This document shows, piece after piece, positions 42,484 to 49,971 of a DNA stretch of 64,000 bases (within the stretch, counting starts at the first letter, position 1; every line of letters begins with the position of its first letter). This DNA comes from DASUPK01 sp963797265 (GTDB lineage Bacteria > Actinomycetota > Thermoleophilia > Solirubrobacterales > 70-9), in contig CAWCOY010000003.1 of assembly GCA_963797265.1 (NCBI GenBank), positions 1,054,001-1,118,000 of the forward strand, given 5' to 3'. The position numbers and the translations under genes are program-made. The notes under the pieces are model-generated. The model had not been told where the DNA came from. It worked only from the letters and a program-made list of their open reading frames with translations, and did not search any database.

Positions 42484-43331
42484 CGACGCACCGCGTACAG
42501 CATGTGGACATGAGTCCCGGCCATCGTTGGATCCTGCGCGACGGTAACCGTGAACCCGCGCTCCTCGAGCGTCGCCACGACCTCGGTGGTGCGCTTGGCG
42601 TCCAGGTGAAGCTCCGCGGCGATCTGGCGGATCAGGGGCCAGTCGTCATCGTCGATGCCCGCAAGGACGTCCAGCTCAGCCCTCTCGACGTCGATCTTGA
42701 GCAGGTCGATCCGCCCGATCGATTCGGATACGAGGACGTCTGAAAGCGTCCTGAGCTCACAGGGGAGAACCGTGGTGCCGAAACGATCCCGAAGAAGATC
42801 GTCGGACTCGGCGAGGGAGACGCCAAGGTTGCGATGCGCGGATTGCACAGTGGCTCGGTCCGCCACGGGGTCGGCGTAGATGCTCGAGATCGCCCAGTCT
42901 CGGGGGTAGTACGTGATCTCACCCGGGCCCGAGCTCGACGAGAGCCCATAGGGATGGACGACGCAGGCGGGGAAGCCCTGAAGGTTTTCGCGGAGCACCT
43001 CGAAGATCGGCGCCACGGGCTCGAAGCTGTGCACGGTTCCGGCCTTGCATTCCACGGCGAAGAACGCCGCCGCCACGCCCACGTTGGCGCCGACGTCGAG
43101 CACTACGTCGCCCTCATGCACCTCGACCCCATGCTGGAGGTAGGTGCGCGCCTCGACGATCTCCTTGAGCTGGAACCACAGCTCCGGTGGGTCCGGATGC
43201 CGCAGCTCGCGCATCAGCCTTTCCATGGTGTCGCTCTCCGCGCCGGCGCGGAACCGCAGGTTGGGTCTCACCTGATGGACAGTACCGACGAGGTCGCGCA
43301 CGCCCGACCCACGAAAGATGTCCAACGACAC
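42480..43331 (-). CDS. FkbM-family methyltransferase
   Basis: 283 aa from GTG 43331. GDVVLDVGANVGVAAAFFAV is the characteristic FkbM motif I, followed by VHSFEPVAPIFEVLRENLQG, SIGRIDLLKIDVERAELDVL (the family's KIDVE signature) and QIAAELHLDAKRTTEVVATL. FkbM proteins O-methylate polyketides, sugars and surface glycans. It leads the minus-strand pair with the 41848 gene, next to the third GH-A glycosidase. Confidence 0.9.
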   Translation of the reverse strand: MSLDIFRGSGVRDLVGTVHQVRPNLRFRAGAESDTMERLMRELRHPDPPELWFQLKEIVEARTYLQHGVEVHEGDVVLDVGANVGVAAAFFAVECKAGTVHSFEPVAPIFEVLRENLQGFPACVVHPYGLSSSSGPGEITYYPRDWAISSIYADPVADRATVQSAHRNLGVSLAESDDLLRDRFGTTVLPCELRTLSDVLVSESIGRIDLLKIDVERAELDVLAGIDDDDWPLIRQIAAELHLDAKRTTEVVATLEERGFTVTVAQDPTMAGTHVHMLYAVRR

Positions 43332-43335
43332 AGCG

Positions 43336-44406
43336 TCAAGATGCGCTTCCGCCCGCGACCTTCGTGAACGCCTCCCAGGCCGGCTTCGCGGACCCGTCCA
43401 GCCTGAACAGCCCGCAATGCCCGACCCAGAGCGGCCCTGGGGTGTCCTTGAGGGAGTACCAGATCACGCCGGCGATCCCCAGCCGGTCGCGTTGCGCGGC
43501 GGCGAGCTCGAAGGATTGCCTCACGTAGTTCGCCTGACCGCCCGGGCCCACGACGAGTCCTGGCGGCACGCCGCGCGACGCCCAGCCGACTTCCGTGATC
43601 CAGATCGGCACGTCCGGGTCGTCGAAACGCTGGGTGATCCTGCGCTCGCTCGCGACGCGGGCGAGCGCGATTCGAGGGGTGCTCGCGTAGGGATGGATCG
43701 CGATCGCGTCGAACTGGTCGCGTCCGCCTCCCTCGTAGAGCTCCCCCAGGAAGCGGTCCATGGTGATACCGCCAGTCGGGGTGGGGAACAGCCCACCGAC
43801 CAGGATCTGGGCGTCTGGGTCCGCACCCTTGATCGCGGAGCGGAACGCCCGCAGCAGCGTCACGTACCCCGATGCATCCGGGGTGGGCTTCCAGAAGAGC
43901 GGCGAGTTCGGCTCGTTCCAGGCCTGCCAGTCCGTGATCGGCAGCTCGGGAAGGTCCGGGTTCTCCTTCCAGAACGTGCCTCCGGCCCCGTAGCGCTCCG
44001 CCGCCGCTCTGGCGAACGCCCGGAAGCCCGGCAGCGACGAGCCGAGTGGCGGCGTCTCCGGGCTCGGTTCCGCCCAGGTCGGTGAGCTGTAGACCGTCGC
44101 GAGCACGCGCACTCCCGCCCGTGCTGCGTTCGCGACCACGGGGTCGTAGTGGCTCCAGTCGTAGGGGGCGTCCGGGCCGGCCTGGACCGTGCCCCAGGCG
44201 AGGTTGATGCGCAGCGTGCCGGCGCCACCCTGGCCCAGGCGGGCCATTGTCGGTCCGTCCGGGAGCGGCTCAGCGCTGATGACTCCGTAGAAGGGGTCGT
44301 TGGCGCTTCCGCCGCTGTCGTCTCCGTCACCGCTGCCGGCGCAGCCCGCGAGCGCCGCACCCGCGACCAGCACGACGAGTAGGGCCGGCACAGCCCGCAA
44401 GCGCAT
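43336..44406 (-). CDS. Secreted lipoprotein glycosidase, clan GH-A type, paralogue 3
   Basis: 356 aa. The signal peptide MRLRAVPALLVVLVAGAALA ends in a lipobox LAGC, so the protein is lipid-anchored, unlike paralogues 1 and 2. After a Gly/Asp linker come the same barrel features: RINLAWGTVQAGPDAPYDW, WQAWNEPNSPLFWKPTPDAS (acid/base Glu) and VPIWITEVGWASRGVPPG (nucleophile Glu), DAIAIHPYAS. Activity is unknown. It closes the glycan locus on the right as the tandem pair closes it on the left. Spacing to the FkbM gene is 4 bp. Confidence 0.85.
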   Translation of the reverse strand: MRLRAVPALLVVLVAGAALAGCAGSGDGDDSGGSANDPFYGVISAEPLPDGPTMARLGQGGAGTLRINLAWGTVQAGPDAPYDWSHYDPVVANAARAGVRVLATVYSSPTWAEPSPETPPLGSSLPGFRAFARAAAERYGAGGTFWKENPDLPELPITDWQAWNEPNSPLFWKPTPDASGYVTLLRAFRSAIKGADPDAQILVGGLFPTPTGGITMDRFLGELYEGGGRDQFDAIAIHPYASTPRIALARVASERRITQRFDDPDVPIWITEVGWASRGVPPGLVVGPGGQANYVRQSFELAAAQRDRLGIAGVIWYSLKDTPGPLWVGHCGLFRLDGSAKPAWEAFTKVAGGSAS

Positions 44407-44410
44407 CCTC

Positions 44411-45181
44411 TCAGTGCTCCAGCACGAGGCCGAGGAACCGCTTGGTGCGCTCTTCCCTGGGGCTTCGGATCACCTGGTCCGGAGAGCCCTGCTCAACGAT
44501 CGCGCCCTCGTCCATGAAGATCACCTGGTTGGCGACCTCGCGCGCGAAGCCCATCTCGTGTGTGACGACGATCATCGTCATTCCCTCGTCGGCCAGCTCC
44601 CGCATCACGTCGAGCACATCCTTGACGAGCTCGGGGTCTAGTGCGCTGGTCACCTCGTCGAAGAGCATCACCTTTGGGTCCATGGCGAGGGCCCGGGCGA
44701 TGGCGACGCGCTGCTGCTGGCCGCCGGAGAGCCGGGAGGGGTACTCGTCGGTCTTGTCGGCGAGACCGACGCGCTCGAGCAGCTCAGTGGCGCGCTTTCC
44801 AGCCTCCGCGGACTTGCGGTCGAGCACGATCCGCTGGGCCAGGACGATGTTCTCCACCGCGGTCATATGCGGGAACAGGTTGAAGTGCTGGAAGACCATG
44901 CCGATCTTCGCGCGTGCGCTGACGGCTTCCGAGTCCCGCAGCTCGTGGAGCTTCTCGCCGACCTGGCGGTATCCGACCAGGTCGCCGTCGACCCAGATGC
45001 GCCCGGAGTTGATCTTCTCGAGGTGGTTGATGCAGCGCAGCAGCGTGGACTTCCCCGAGCCGGACGGCCCGATCAGGACGAACACCTCGCCCTGGTTCAC
45101 ATCCATCGAGATCCCCTTCAGTACCTCGAGGCGCCCGAAGGACTTATGGACCGCTTCGGCCTTGACGATCGGCTCTGCCAT
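44411..45181 (-). CDS. Polar amino-acid ABC importer, ATPase subunit
   Basis: 256 aa, GlnQ/HisP type. Walker A IGPSGSGKSTLLRCINHLEK, Q-loop GMVFQHFNLFPHMTAVENIV, signature LSGGQQQRVAIARALAMDPK, Walker B VMLFDEVTSALDPELV and the switch VVTHEMGFAREVANQVIFMD are all intact. With the permease and binding protein just upstream in the same operon, it drives uptake of a polar amino acid. The solute is unknown. The importer is divergent from cysM, so cystine or another sulfur amino acid is a reasonable guess. Confidence 0.93.
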   Translation of the reverse strand: MAEPIVKAEAVHKSFGRLEVLKGISMDVNQGEVFVLIGPSGSGKSTLLRCINHLEKINSGRIWVDGDLVGYRQVGEKLHELRDSEAVSARAKIGMVFQHFNLFPHMTAVENIVLAQRIVLDRKSAEAGKRATELLERVGLADKTDEYPSRLSGGQQQRVAIARALAMDPKVMLFDEVTSALDPELVKDVLDVMRELADEGMTMIVVTHEMGFAREVANQVIFMDEGAIVEQGSPDQVIRSPREERTKRFLGLVLEH

Positions 45182-46164
45182 CAGCGCCGTTCACCCCCGG
45201 ATTCCCTGCCTGGGATGAGCTCATCCGGGTTTGCGTGGCGCGCTCCCCAGCCCGTCCTGATCTGCTCGAACAGAGTCATCGGCTCATCCCGCATCCGTCC
45301 GCGACCGTAATGGCGCTCCAGGAAGAACTGCCCAATCGACAGCACGGTGGTCATCACCAGGTACCAGATGCAGACCACGATCAGGAGCGGGATCTGTTGG
45401 AAGTTCTGCGAGTAGATCAACTGCGCCGAGTAGAGCAGCTCGGCCACTGCGATCACGCTCACGAGGACGGTGTTCTTGAGCATCGAGATCGTCTCGTTGC
45501 CCGTCGGCGGGATGATGACCCGCATCGCTTGTGGCAGAACGATGTGGCGCATCGTCTGGAAACGCGTCATCCCGAGCGCCTTGGACGCCTCGCTTTGGCC
45601 CTCGTCCACCGAGATGATCCCCGCGCGCACGATCTCCGCCATGTAAGCGCCCTCATTGAGGCTGAGAGCCAGCATCCCGGCAAGGAACGGGGTGATGAAG
45701 TCGTTGGCGTTCAGGTGGATGAACGAGGGCCCGAACGGGATACCGAGATCGATGCTCGGATAGAGAGCCGAGATGAAGTTCCAGAGGAGGATCTGCACCA
45801 GCAGCGGCGTGCCGCGGAAGATCCAGATGTAGAACCAGCTCGCCCCGCGGATCAGCCAGTTCGGCGACAGTCGCATGACTGCCAATACGACGCCGAGGAC
45901 GATTCCGATGGCCATCCCGAGCACCGTCAGCTGAATTGTCTTGACGACCCCGTCGAGGATCCGCTGGTCGAACAGATAGTCGCCGACGACATCCCAGTGG
46001 AAGTTCGGGTTGTCGATCGCCGAGCGGATCAGCGACGCCGCGATGAGCGCGACGATCGCCGCGCCGACCCAGCGGCCCGGATGACGGACCGGAACCGCCC
46101 GGATCTCCTCGGGCGGCTCCCGTCCTGCTATTCGCTCTGCTTGTGCGCCGGGGGTAGCTGCCAC
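45181..46164 (-). CDS. Polar amino-acid ABC importer, permease subunit
   Basis: 327 aa. HisM/GlnP-like permease with an N-terminal cytoplasmic arm and about five to six helices: LDGVVKTIQLTVLGMAIGIV, SWFYIWIFRGTPLLVQILLW (family signature), LALSLNEGAYMAEIVRAGII and the EAA loop SEASKALGMTRFQTMRHIVL, then MKN-type LKNTVLVSVIAVAELLYSAQ. The stop codon shares its last base with the ATPase start. The N-terminus is longer than in enteric homologues. Confidence 0.92.
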   Translation of the reverse strand: MAATPGAQAERIAGREPPEEIRAVPVRHPGRWVGAAIVALIAASLIRSAIDNPNFHWDVVGDYLFDQRILDGVVKTIQLTVLGMAIGIVLGVVLAVMRLSPNWLIRGASWFYIWIFRGTPLLVQILLWNFISALYPSIDLGIPFGPSFIHLNANDFITPFLAGMLALSLNEGAYMAEIVRAGIISVDEGQSEASKALGMTRFQTMRHIVLPQAMRVIIPPTGNETISMLKNTVLVSVIAVAELLYSAQLIYSQNFQQIPLLIVVCIWYLVMTTVLSIGQFFLERHYGRGRMRDEPMTLFEQIRTGWGARHANPDELIPGRESGGERR

Positions 46165-46188
46165 CGGCTCTTCTCCGGCTCCTTCCGG

Positions 46189-47106
46189 CTAGCTGGTCGC
46201 TCCGTTGATCTGCGGATTACTGATCGCCGCATCGGGCAGCTGCCAGTAATCGAAGATGCTCTGCATCGTGCCATCGGCGTAGAGCGCCTTGACGGCGTCG
46301 AGCAATGGCTGGGCCAGCGGACTGCCCTTCTTCATCGCGATCCCGTAGGGCGCGACTCCGTAGGCCTGACCGAGCTTGAACTGCCCGTTCGACTGCTCGA
46401 CGATGTACGCCGAAACTGGCGAGTCGGCCATGCCCAGCTCCGCGCGTCCGCTCGAGATCGCGAGGTTCGCACCGTTCTGGTCCGGATAGACCTGGACGTC
46501 GACGTTGCACTTCTCGGCCTGCCCCTGGGCGTCTTCCTGCTGCGTCGTGCCCTTCTCGACCGCGACGGAGTGGTCGCACAGATCGTCGAGGCTCGCCGGG
46601 TTCAGGTTGCTGCTGGTCGACGCGTAGAACGAGGTGCCCGCCTGCGCATAGGTGACGAAGTCGTTCGTCTTCTGGCGGTCCAACGTGTCCGTGAACGACG
46701 AGATCCCGAGGTCGTATTTGCCGGCGGTCAGGCCCGGCAGGATGCTGTCGAATGGAGTGTTCTGGACGTTCGCCTGCAGGCCCATGATCTGACCGAGCGC
46801 CTTGGAGATGTCGCCGTCCGCGCCGATCACGGTCGTGCTGTTGTCCTTCGAGAAGAACTCCATGGGCGGATAGGTCGCGTCCGAAGCGATCGAAAGCTGG
46901 CCGCTCTGCTGGACGGCGTTCGCCGCCGCGCTGGCGATCTGATCGTCCTTCGCGACGTTGATGCCGGGTGTTGCGGTCAGCTCGCCACCGGCGGCTGTGG
47001 TGCCGGTGTCGCTGCCGTTGTCATCGTTGCTGCTGCCGCAGCCCGCGCCGACCGCCACAGCGGCGATCGCGGTTACCGCGGCTACTGCCGTAAGTCGCAA
47101 TCTCAT
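46189..47106 (-). CDS. Polar amino-acid ABC importer, substrate-binding lipoprotein
   Basis: 305 aa. A lipobox signal (MRLRLTAVAAVTAIAAVAVG, then AGC) and a Ser/Thr/Asp-rich linker lead to a family-3 solute-binding domain: LSIASDATYPPMEFFSKDNS, VIGADGDISKALGQIMGLQA, FDSILPGLTAGKYDLGISSF and AVEKGTTQQEDAQGQAEKCN. This family binds polar amino acids or opines. It is the first gene of the importer operon, 108 bp from the divergent cysM start. The ligand is not predictable from the visible residues. Confidence 0.9.
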   Translation of the reverse strand: MRLRLTAVAAVTAIAAVAVGAGCGSSNDDNGSDTGTTAAGGELTATPGINVAKDDQIASAAANAVQQSGQLSIASDATYPPMEFFSKDNSTTVIGADGDISKALGQIMGLQANVQNTPFDSILPGLTAGKYDLGISSFTDTLDRQKTNDFVTYAQAGTSFYASTSSNLNPASLDDLCDHSVAVEKGTTQQEDAQGQAEKCNVDVQVYPDQNGANLAISSGRAELGMADSPVSAYIVEQSNGQFKLGQAYGVAPYGIAMKKGSPLAQPLLDAVKALYADGTMQSIFDYWQLPDAAISNPQINGATS

Positions 47107-47196
47107 CTCTTGGATCCTCTCCTCATCAGCTGAATGAGTACCGGGGGGGCGGACCTTATCCGAGCTTCGTTTACGTGAGATTGCCCCCTGCTTACT

Positions 47197-47213
47197 ACTT
47201 CACTTTCTGAAGT
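47197..47213. promoter_or_regulatory. ACTTC(7)GAAGT inverted repeat between importer and cysM
   Basis: ACTTCACTTTCTGAAGT: five-base arms ACTTC/GAAGT seven bases apart, with a nested ACTT-TCTG-AAGT. It ends one base before an in-frame ATG (47214) and 15 bp before the likely cysM start, overlapping where RNA polymerase or ribosomes would bind. The same half-sites form the palindrome at 15972-15983 upstream of the CysO operon. Confidence 0.5.
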
Positions 47214-47228
47214 ATGCTTGCTCGTGAG

Positions 47229-48197
47229 ATGAGCACCGAGCCGCTCCTCAATCGTCCGTGCGGCGGCCATTTCGAGAACGTCCTCGAAGCGATCGGCAAC
47301 ACACCGCTGGTCGAGCTGCCGCGCCTGGCGCCCAAGCCGGAGGTCCGCCTCTGGGCGAAGCTCGAGGGTCGGAACCCGACGGGCTCGGTCAAGGACCGCG
47401 TCGCCAAGTACATGATCGAGGACGCCGAGACGAGGGGCGCGATCCAGCCCGGCCACACGATCCTCGAGCCCACCTCGGGCAATACCGGCATCTCGCTCGG
47501 GATGATCTGCCAGCGCAAGGGCTACCCGCTGAAGGTGGTGATGCCCGACAACGTCACCGAGGAGCGCAATCAGCTGCTTCGCATGTACGGCGCCGAGATC
47601 GTCTTCTCCGAGGGCGCCAAGGGATCGAACGGGGCGGTGGAGCTCGCGCTCGAGATGGCCGAGGCGGACGCCTCCTACTACATGCCCTACCAGTACGGCA
47701 ACGAGGCCAACCCTCTGGCGCACTACGAGGGCACCGCCAAGGAGATCCTCGACGAGCTCGACGACGTCACCGCCTTCGTCGGCGGCCTCGGCACCGGCGG
47801 CACGCTGATGGGCAACGGCCGGCGGCTCAAGGAGGAGAACCCCGACACCAAGATCGTCGCCGCCGAGCCGATGCAGGGCGAGCTCGTCATGGGCCTGCGC
47901 TCGCTGGACGACGGCTTCATCCCGCCGATCATCGACCTCAACCTGCTCGACCGGAAGATCATGGTCTCCAATCGCGACGCGATCATCTGGACGCGCAAGC
48001 TTCTGCACGAGGAGGGGATGTTCGCCGGGGTCTCCTCGGGCGCGATCGCCTACGTCGCGAACCGGATCGCCGGCGAGCTCGACGAGGGCAACGTGGTCTT
48101 CCTGGTCCCCGACGACGGTTGGAAGTACCTCTCGAGCGGCATCTACACCAAGCCGCTCGAGGAGCTCGAGGACATCGACTCCACCGTGTGGTGGTAG
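47229..48197 (+). CDS. cysM: Cysteine synthase, CysM type (thiocarboxylate-linked)
   Basis: 322 aa PLP enzyme. ENVLEAIGNTPLVELPRLAP, the PLP lysine in EGRNPTGSVKDRVAKYMIED (Lys55), phosphate/substrate loops EPTSGNTGISLGMICQRKG and GGLGTGGTLMGNGRRLKEEN, and AGVSSGAIAYVANRI are complete. The C-terminal tail ends DIDSTVWW. Linkage to a Mec protease and a CysO gene points to the mycobacterial-style enzyme that uses a protein thiocarboxylate as sulfur donor and O-phosphoserine as acceptor; use of free sulfide cannot be excluded. ATG 47229 is preferred over 47214 because the latter abuts the inverted repeat. Confidence 0.9.
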   Translation: MSTEPLLNRPCGGHFENVLEAIGNTPLVELPRLAPKPEVRLWAKLEGRNPTGSVKDRVAKYMIEDAETRGAIQPGHTILEPTSGNTGISLGMICQRKGYPLKVVMPDNVTEERNQLLRMYGAEIVFSEGAKGSNGAVELALEMAEADASYYMPYQYGNEANPLAHYEGTAKEILDELDDVTAFVGGLGTGGTLMGNGRRLKEENPDTKIVAAEPMQGELVMGLRSLDDGFIPPIIDLNLLDRKIMVSNRDAIIWTRKLLHEEGMFAGVSSGAIAYVANRIAGELDEGNVVFLVPDDGWKYLSSGIYTKPLEELEDIDSTVWW

Positions 48198-48214
48198 CGC
48201 GAGCCTCGTCGATC

Positions 48215-48238
48215 CGGCGGCGATGTTTGTGGCCGCCG
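48215..48238. repeat. Hairpin repeat GTTTGTG, copy 1
   Basis: CGGCGGC (48215-48221), loop GATGTTTGTG, GCCGCCG (48232-48238): a perfect seven-base stem with a ten-base loop, in the 52-bp gap between cysM and the next gene, 11 nt before its ATG. Copies 2 and 3 lie at 49984 and 50874. Confidence 0.75.
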
Positions 48239-48249
48239 ATAATCGGGGG

Positions 48250-49053
48250 ATGACCGATACGGATGCAGTGAAGCGCGTCGCCGCGCGCGTCAAGGCGCTG
48301 GCGGCCGACTACGAGCCGCCGACCTTCGAGGAGGTGCCGCACCCGGACGCGGCGCTCTTCCTCGCCGCGATCGACCACCAGACGGGATACATCGAGTCGC
48401 ACGAGGTCGACGGGGCCGGGCCGTACGAGGGCAGCGCCCTGCTCTGGGCCCTCGGGCTGCGCGCCGAGAAGCGCGCCCCGGGGGCCCTGACTGCGCGCTC
48501 ACTGCTGGGGGTGCCCGCCGAGGCGATCGCCGCCGTCTTCCGCGCCGGCCAGGACACGCTCCACGACCCCGAGCGGCGCGCGAAGCTCTGGGACGACCTC
48601 GCCAAGGGACTGCTCAAGGACTACGGCGGACAGGCCGAGGCCCTGATCGACGCCTCCGGCGCGAAGCTCGGCGGCCCGACAGGCGCGCTCTTCCGGCTGA
48701 GCGAGTTCGACGCCTTCGCGGATCCGCTGCGCAAGAAGGCGTTTCTCGTCTGCAAGATCTGGGAGCGCCGCGGCTGGCTCGAGGTTTCCGATCCCGAGAG
48801 CTGGGAGGTGAGCTCCGACAACGTGCTGATGCGGCTCGCGCTGCGCTCCGGCCTCGTCGACGAGGGAGATGTGGAGCAGGTTCGGGAGGCCACGCGGGAC
48901 GCGTTCAAGCAGGTGGCCGAGGAGGCCGGGATCTCACCGCCGGTCCTCGATGACCTCCTCTGGGAGAAGGGCCGCGAGGATCCGGACCTGATCGGCAGCG
49001 AGGCCGGCGACCTGACCGAGCCGCCCCGCCGCGAGGGCGTCGTCTTCTACTGA
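48250..49053 (+). CDS. Uncharacterised protein between cysM and mec, HhH-glycosylase-like fold possible
   Basis: 267 aa, no recognised name. It is mostly helical: HPDAALFLAAIDHQTGYIES, YEGSALLWALGLRAEKRAPG, EFDAFADPLRKKAFLVCKIW, SSDNVLMRLALRSGLVDEGD and PPVLDDLLWEKGREDPDLIG. The order of an F-x-DPLxKKA helix, a D-x2-VLMRLALRSG helix and a W near the end recalls the HhH-GPD-type fold of DNA glycosylases and queuosine-salvage nucleosidases; this is a weak resemblance. ATG 48250 has GGGGG upstream. It shares one base with mec, so cysM, this gene and mec form one operon. A link to cysteine synthesis is inferred only from this. Confidence 0.6.
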   Translation: MTDTDAVKRVAARVKALAADYEPPTFEEVPHPDAALFLAAIDHQTGYIESHEVDGAGPYEGSALLWALGLRAEKRAPGALTARSLLGVPAEAIAAVFRAGQDTLHDPERRAKLWDDLAKGLLKDYGGQAEALIDASGAKLGGPTGALFRLSEFDAFADPLRKKAFLVCKIWERRGWLEVSDPESWEVSSDNVLMRLALRSGLVDEGDVEQVREATRDAFKQVAEEAGISPPVLDDLLWEKGREDPDLIGSEAGDLTEPPRREGVVFY

Positions 49054-49448
49054 TGAGGATTCCCCAGTCGATCTTCGACCAGATGCTCGAGCACGCCCGG
49101 GAGGAGGTGCCGAACGAGTGCTGCGGGATCCTCGGCGGCAGGGACGGCGAGGCGACGACGCTCTATCGCGCCACCAATGCCGAGCAGAGCCCATTGCGCT
49201 ACACGCTCGACCCCAATGACCTCTTCCGGATCACCTTCCGGGAAATCCCGGAGAACGACGAGGAGATGGTCGCGATCTACCACTCCCACACGGCCAGCCC
49301 GGCCTATCCCTCGCAGACGGACATCAACCTCGCCACCTATCCAGACTCGGTGTACGTGATCCTCTCGCTCGCCGAAGGCGAGGAGCCGCTCCGCGGCTTT
49401 CGCATCGACGACGGCGAGGTCAGCGAGGTCGACCTCGACGTCGGATGA
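49053..49448 (+). CDS. mec: JAMM-motif metalloprotease, Mec-like (CysO-processing)
   Basis: 131 aa. The JAB1/MPN+ zinc motif is complete: Glu22 in PNECCGILGG, and His77, His79, Ser87, Asp90 in IYHSHTASPAYPSQTDI, exactly H-x-H-x7-S-x2-D. In mycobacteria Mec releases cysteine from the CysO-Cys adduct; related QbsD trims a carrier protein to expose Gly-Gly. Both jobs would be needed here because the CysO-like protein carries SVFSR beyond its Gly-Gly. It is the third gene of the cysM operon. Confidence 0.93.
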   Translation: MRIPQSIFDQMLEHAREEVPNECCGILGGRDGEATTLYRATNAEQSPLRYTLDPNDLFRITFREIPENDEEMVAIYHSHTASPAYPSQTDINLATYPDSVYVILSLAEGEEPLRGFRIDDGEVSEVDLDVG

Positions 49449-49458
49449 CTCTGGTCAG

Positions 49459-49971
49459 ATGAACGAGACCGCGGGCGCTCCTCTGACTTGCTCGCGCTGC
49501 GCGCTTCCGCATGCAATCGACGAACGGTTCTGCCGCAACTGCGGGATGCCGCTGGTCTACGCGGGGACCCGCGAAGAGGAGCCGATCACCGAGGCGCATG
49601 AGCGGGCGCGCAAGGTGCGGCCGCAGTACGCCCACGGCGACCTGCTCCGCGTGACCGGCGCTCGCAGCATGGCCGACGGCGAGCTGATCCAGTCGATCCT
49701 GCTCGATCACGGGATCCCGTCGATGCTGCGCCGGACGCGCGGTTTCGACGTCCCCGACTTCCTCGCGGCCGGTCCCCGCGACGTGCTGGTGCCGGAGTCG
49801 GGCTACGAGGCGGCGCGCGACCTGCTCGCCGGGAGCGACATGCTGACGATCGAGGAGCCGCCGGAGCGGCTACCTGGCGTCGGGTCGCCGGCGCGGCTCG
49901 CGCTGGGGCTGATCGGGGCCGTCGGAATTGCCGCGTTGGTCGTCTACCTCTTCTATCTCGCCTTCGGCTGA
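49459..49971 (+). CDS. Zinc-ribbon and DUF2007-like protein with C-terminal membrane helix
   Basis: 170 aa. LTCSRCALPHAIDERFCRNC supplies the two CxxC pairs of a zinc ribbon. Residues 58-120 (DLLRVTGARSMADGELIQSI, LLDHGIPSMLRRTR, VLVPESGYEAARDLLAG) look like the ferredoxin-like DUF2007 signal-transducing domain. A single membrane helix (LALGLIGAVGIAALVVYLFY) ends the protein. It starts 11 bp after mec and may belong to the same transcript. Function is unknown. Its 3' 102 bp are overlapped by an antisense ORF. Confidence 0.72.
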   Translation: MNETAGAPLTCSRCALPHAIDERFCRNCGMPLVYAGTREEEPITEAHERARKVRPQYAHGDLLRVTGARSMADGELIQSILLDHGIPSMLRRTRGFDVPDFLAAGPRDVLVPESGYEAARDLLAGSDMLTIEEPPERLPGVGSPARLALGLIGAVGIAALVVYLFYLAFG

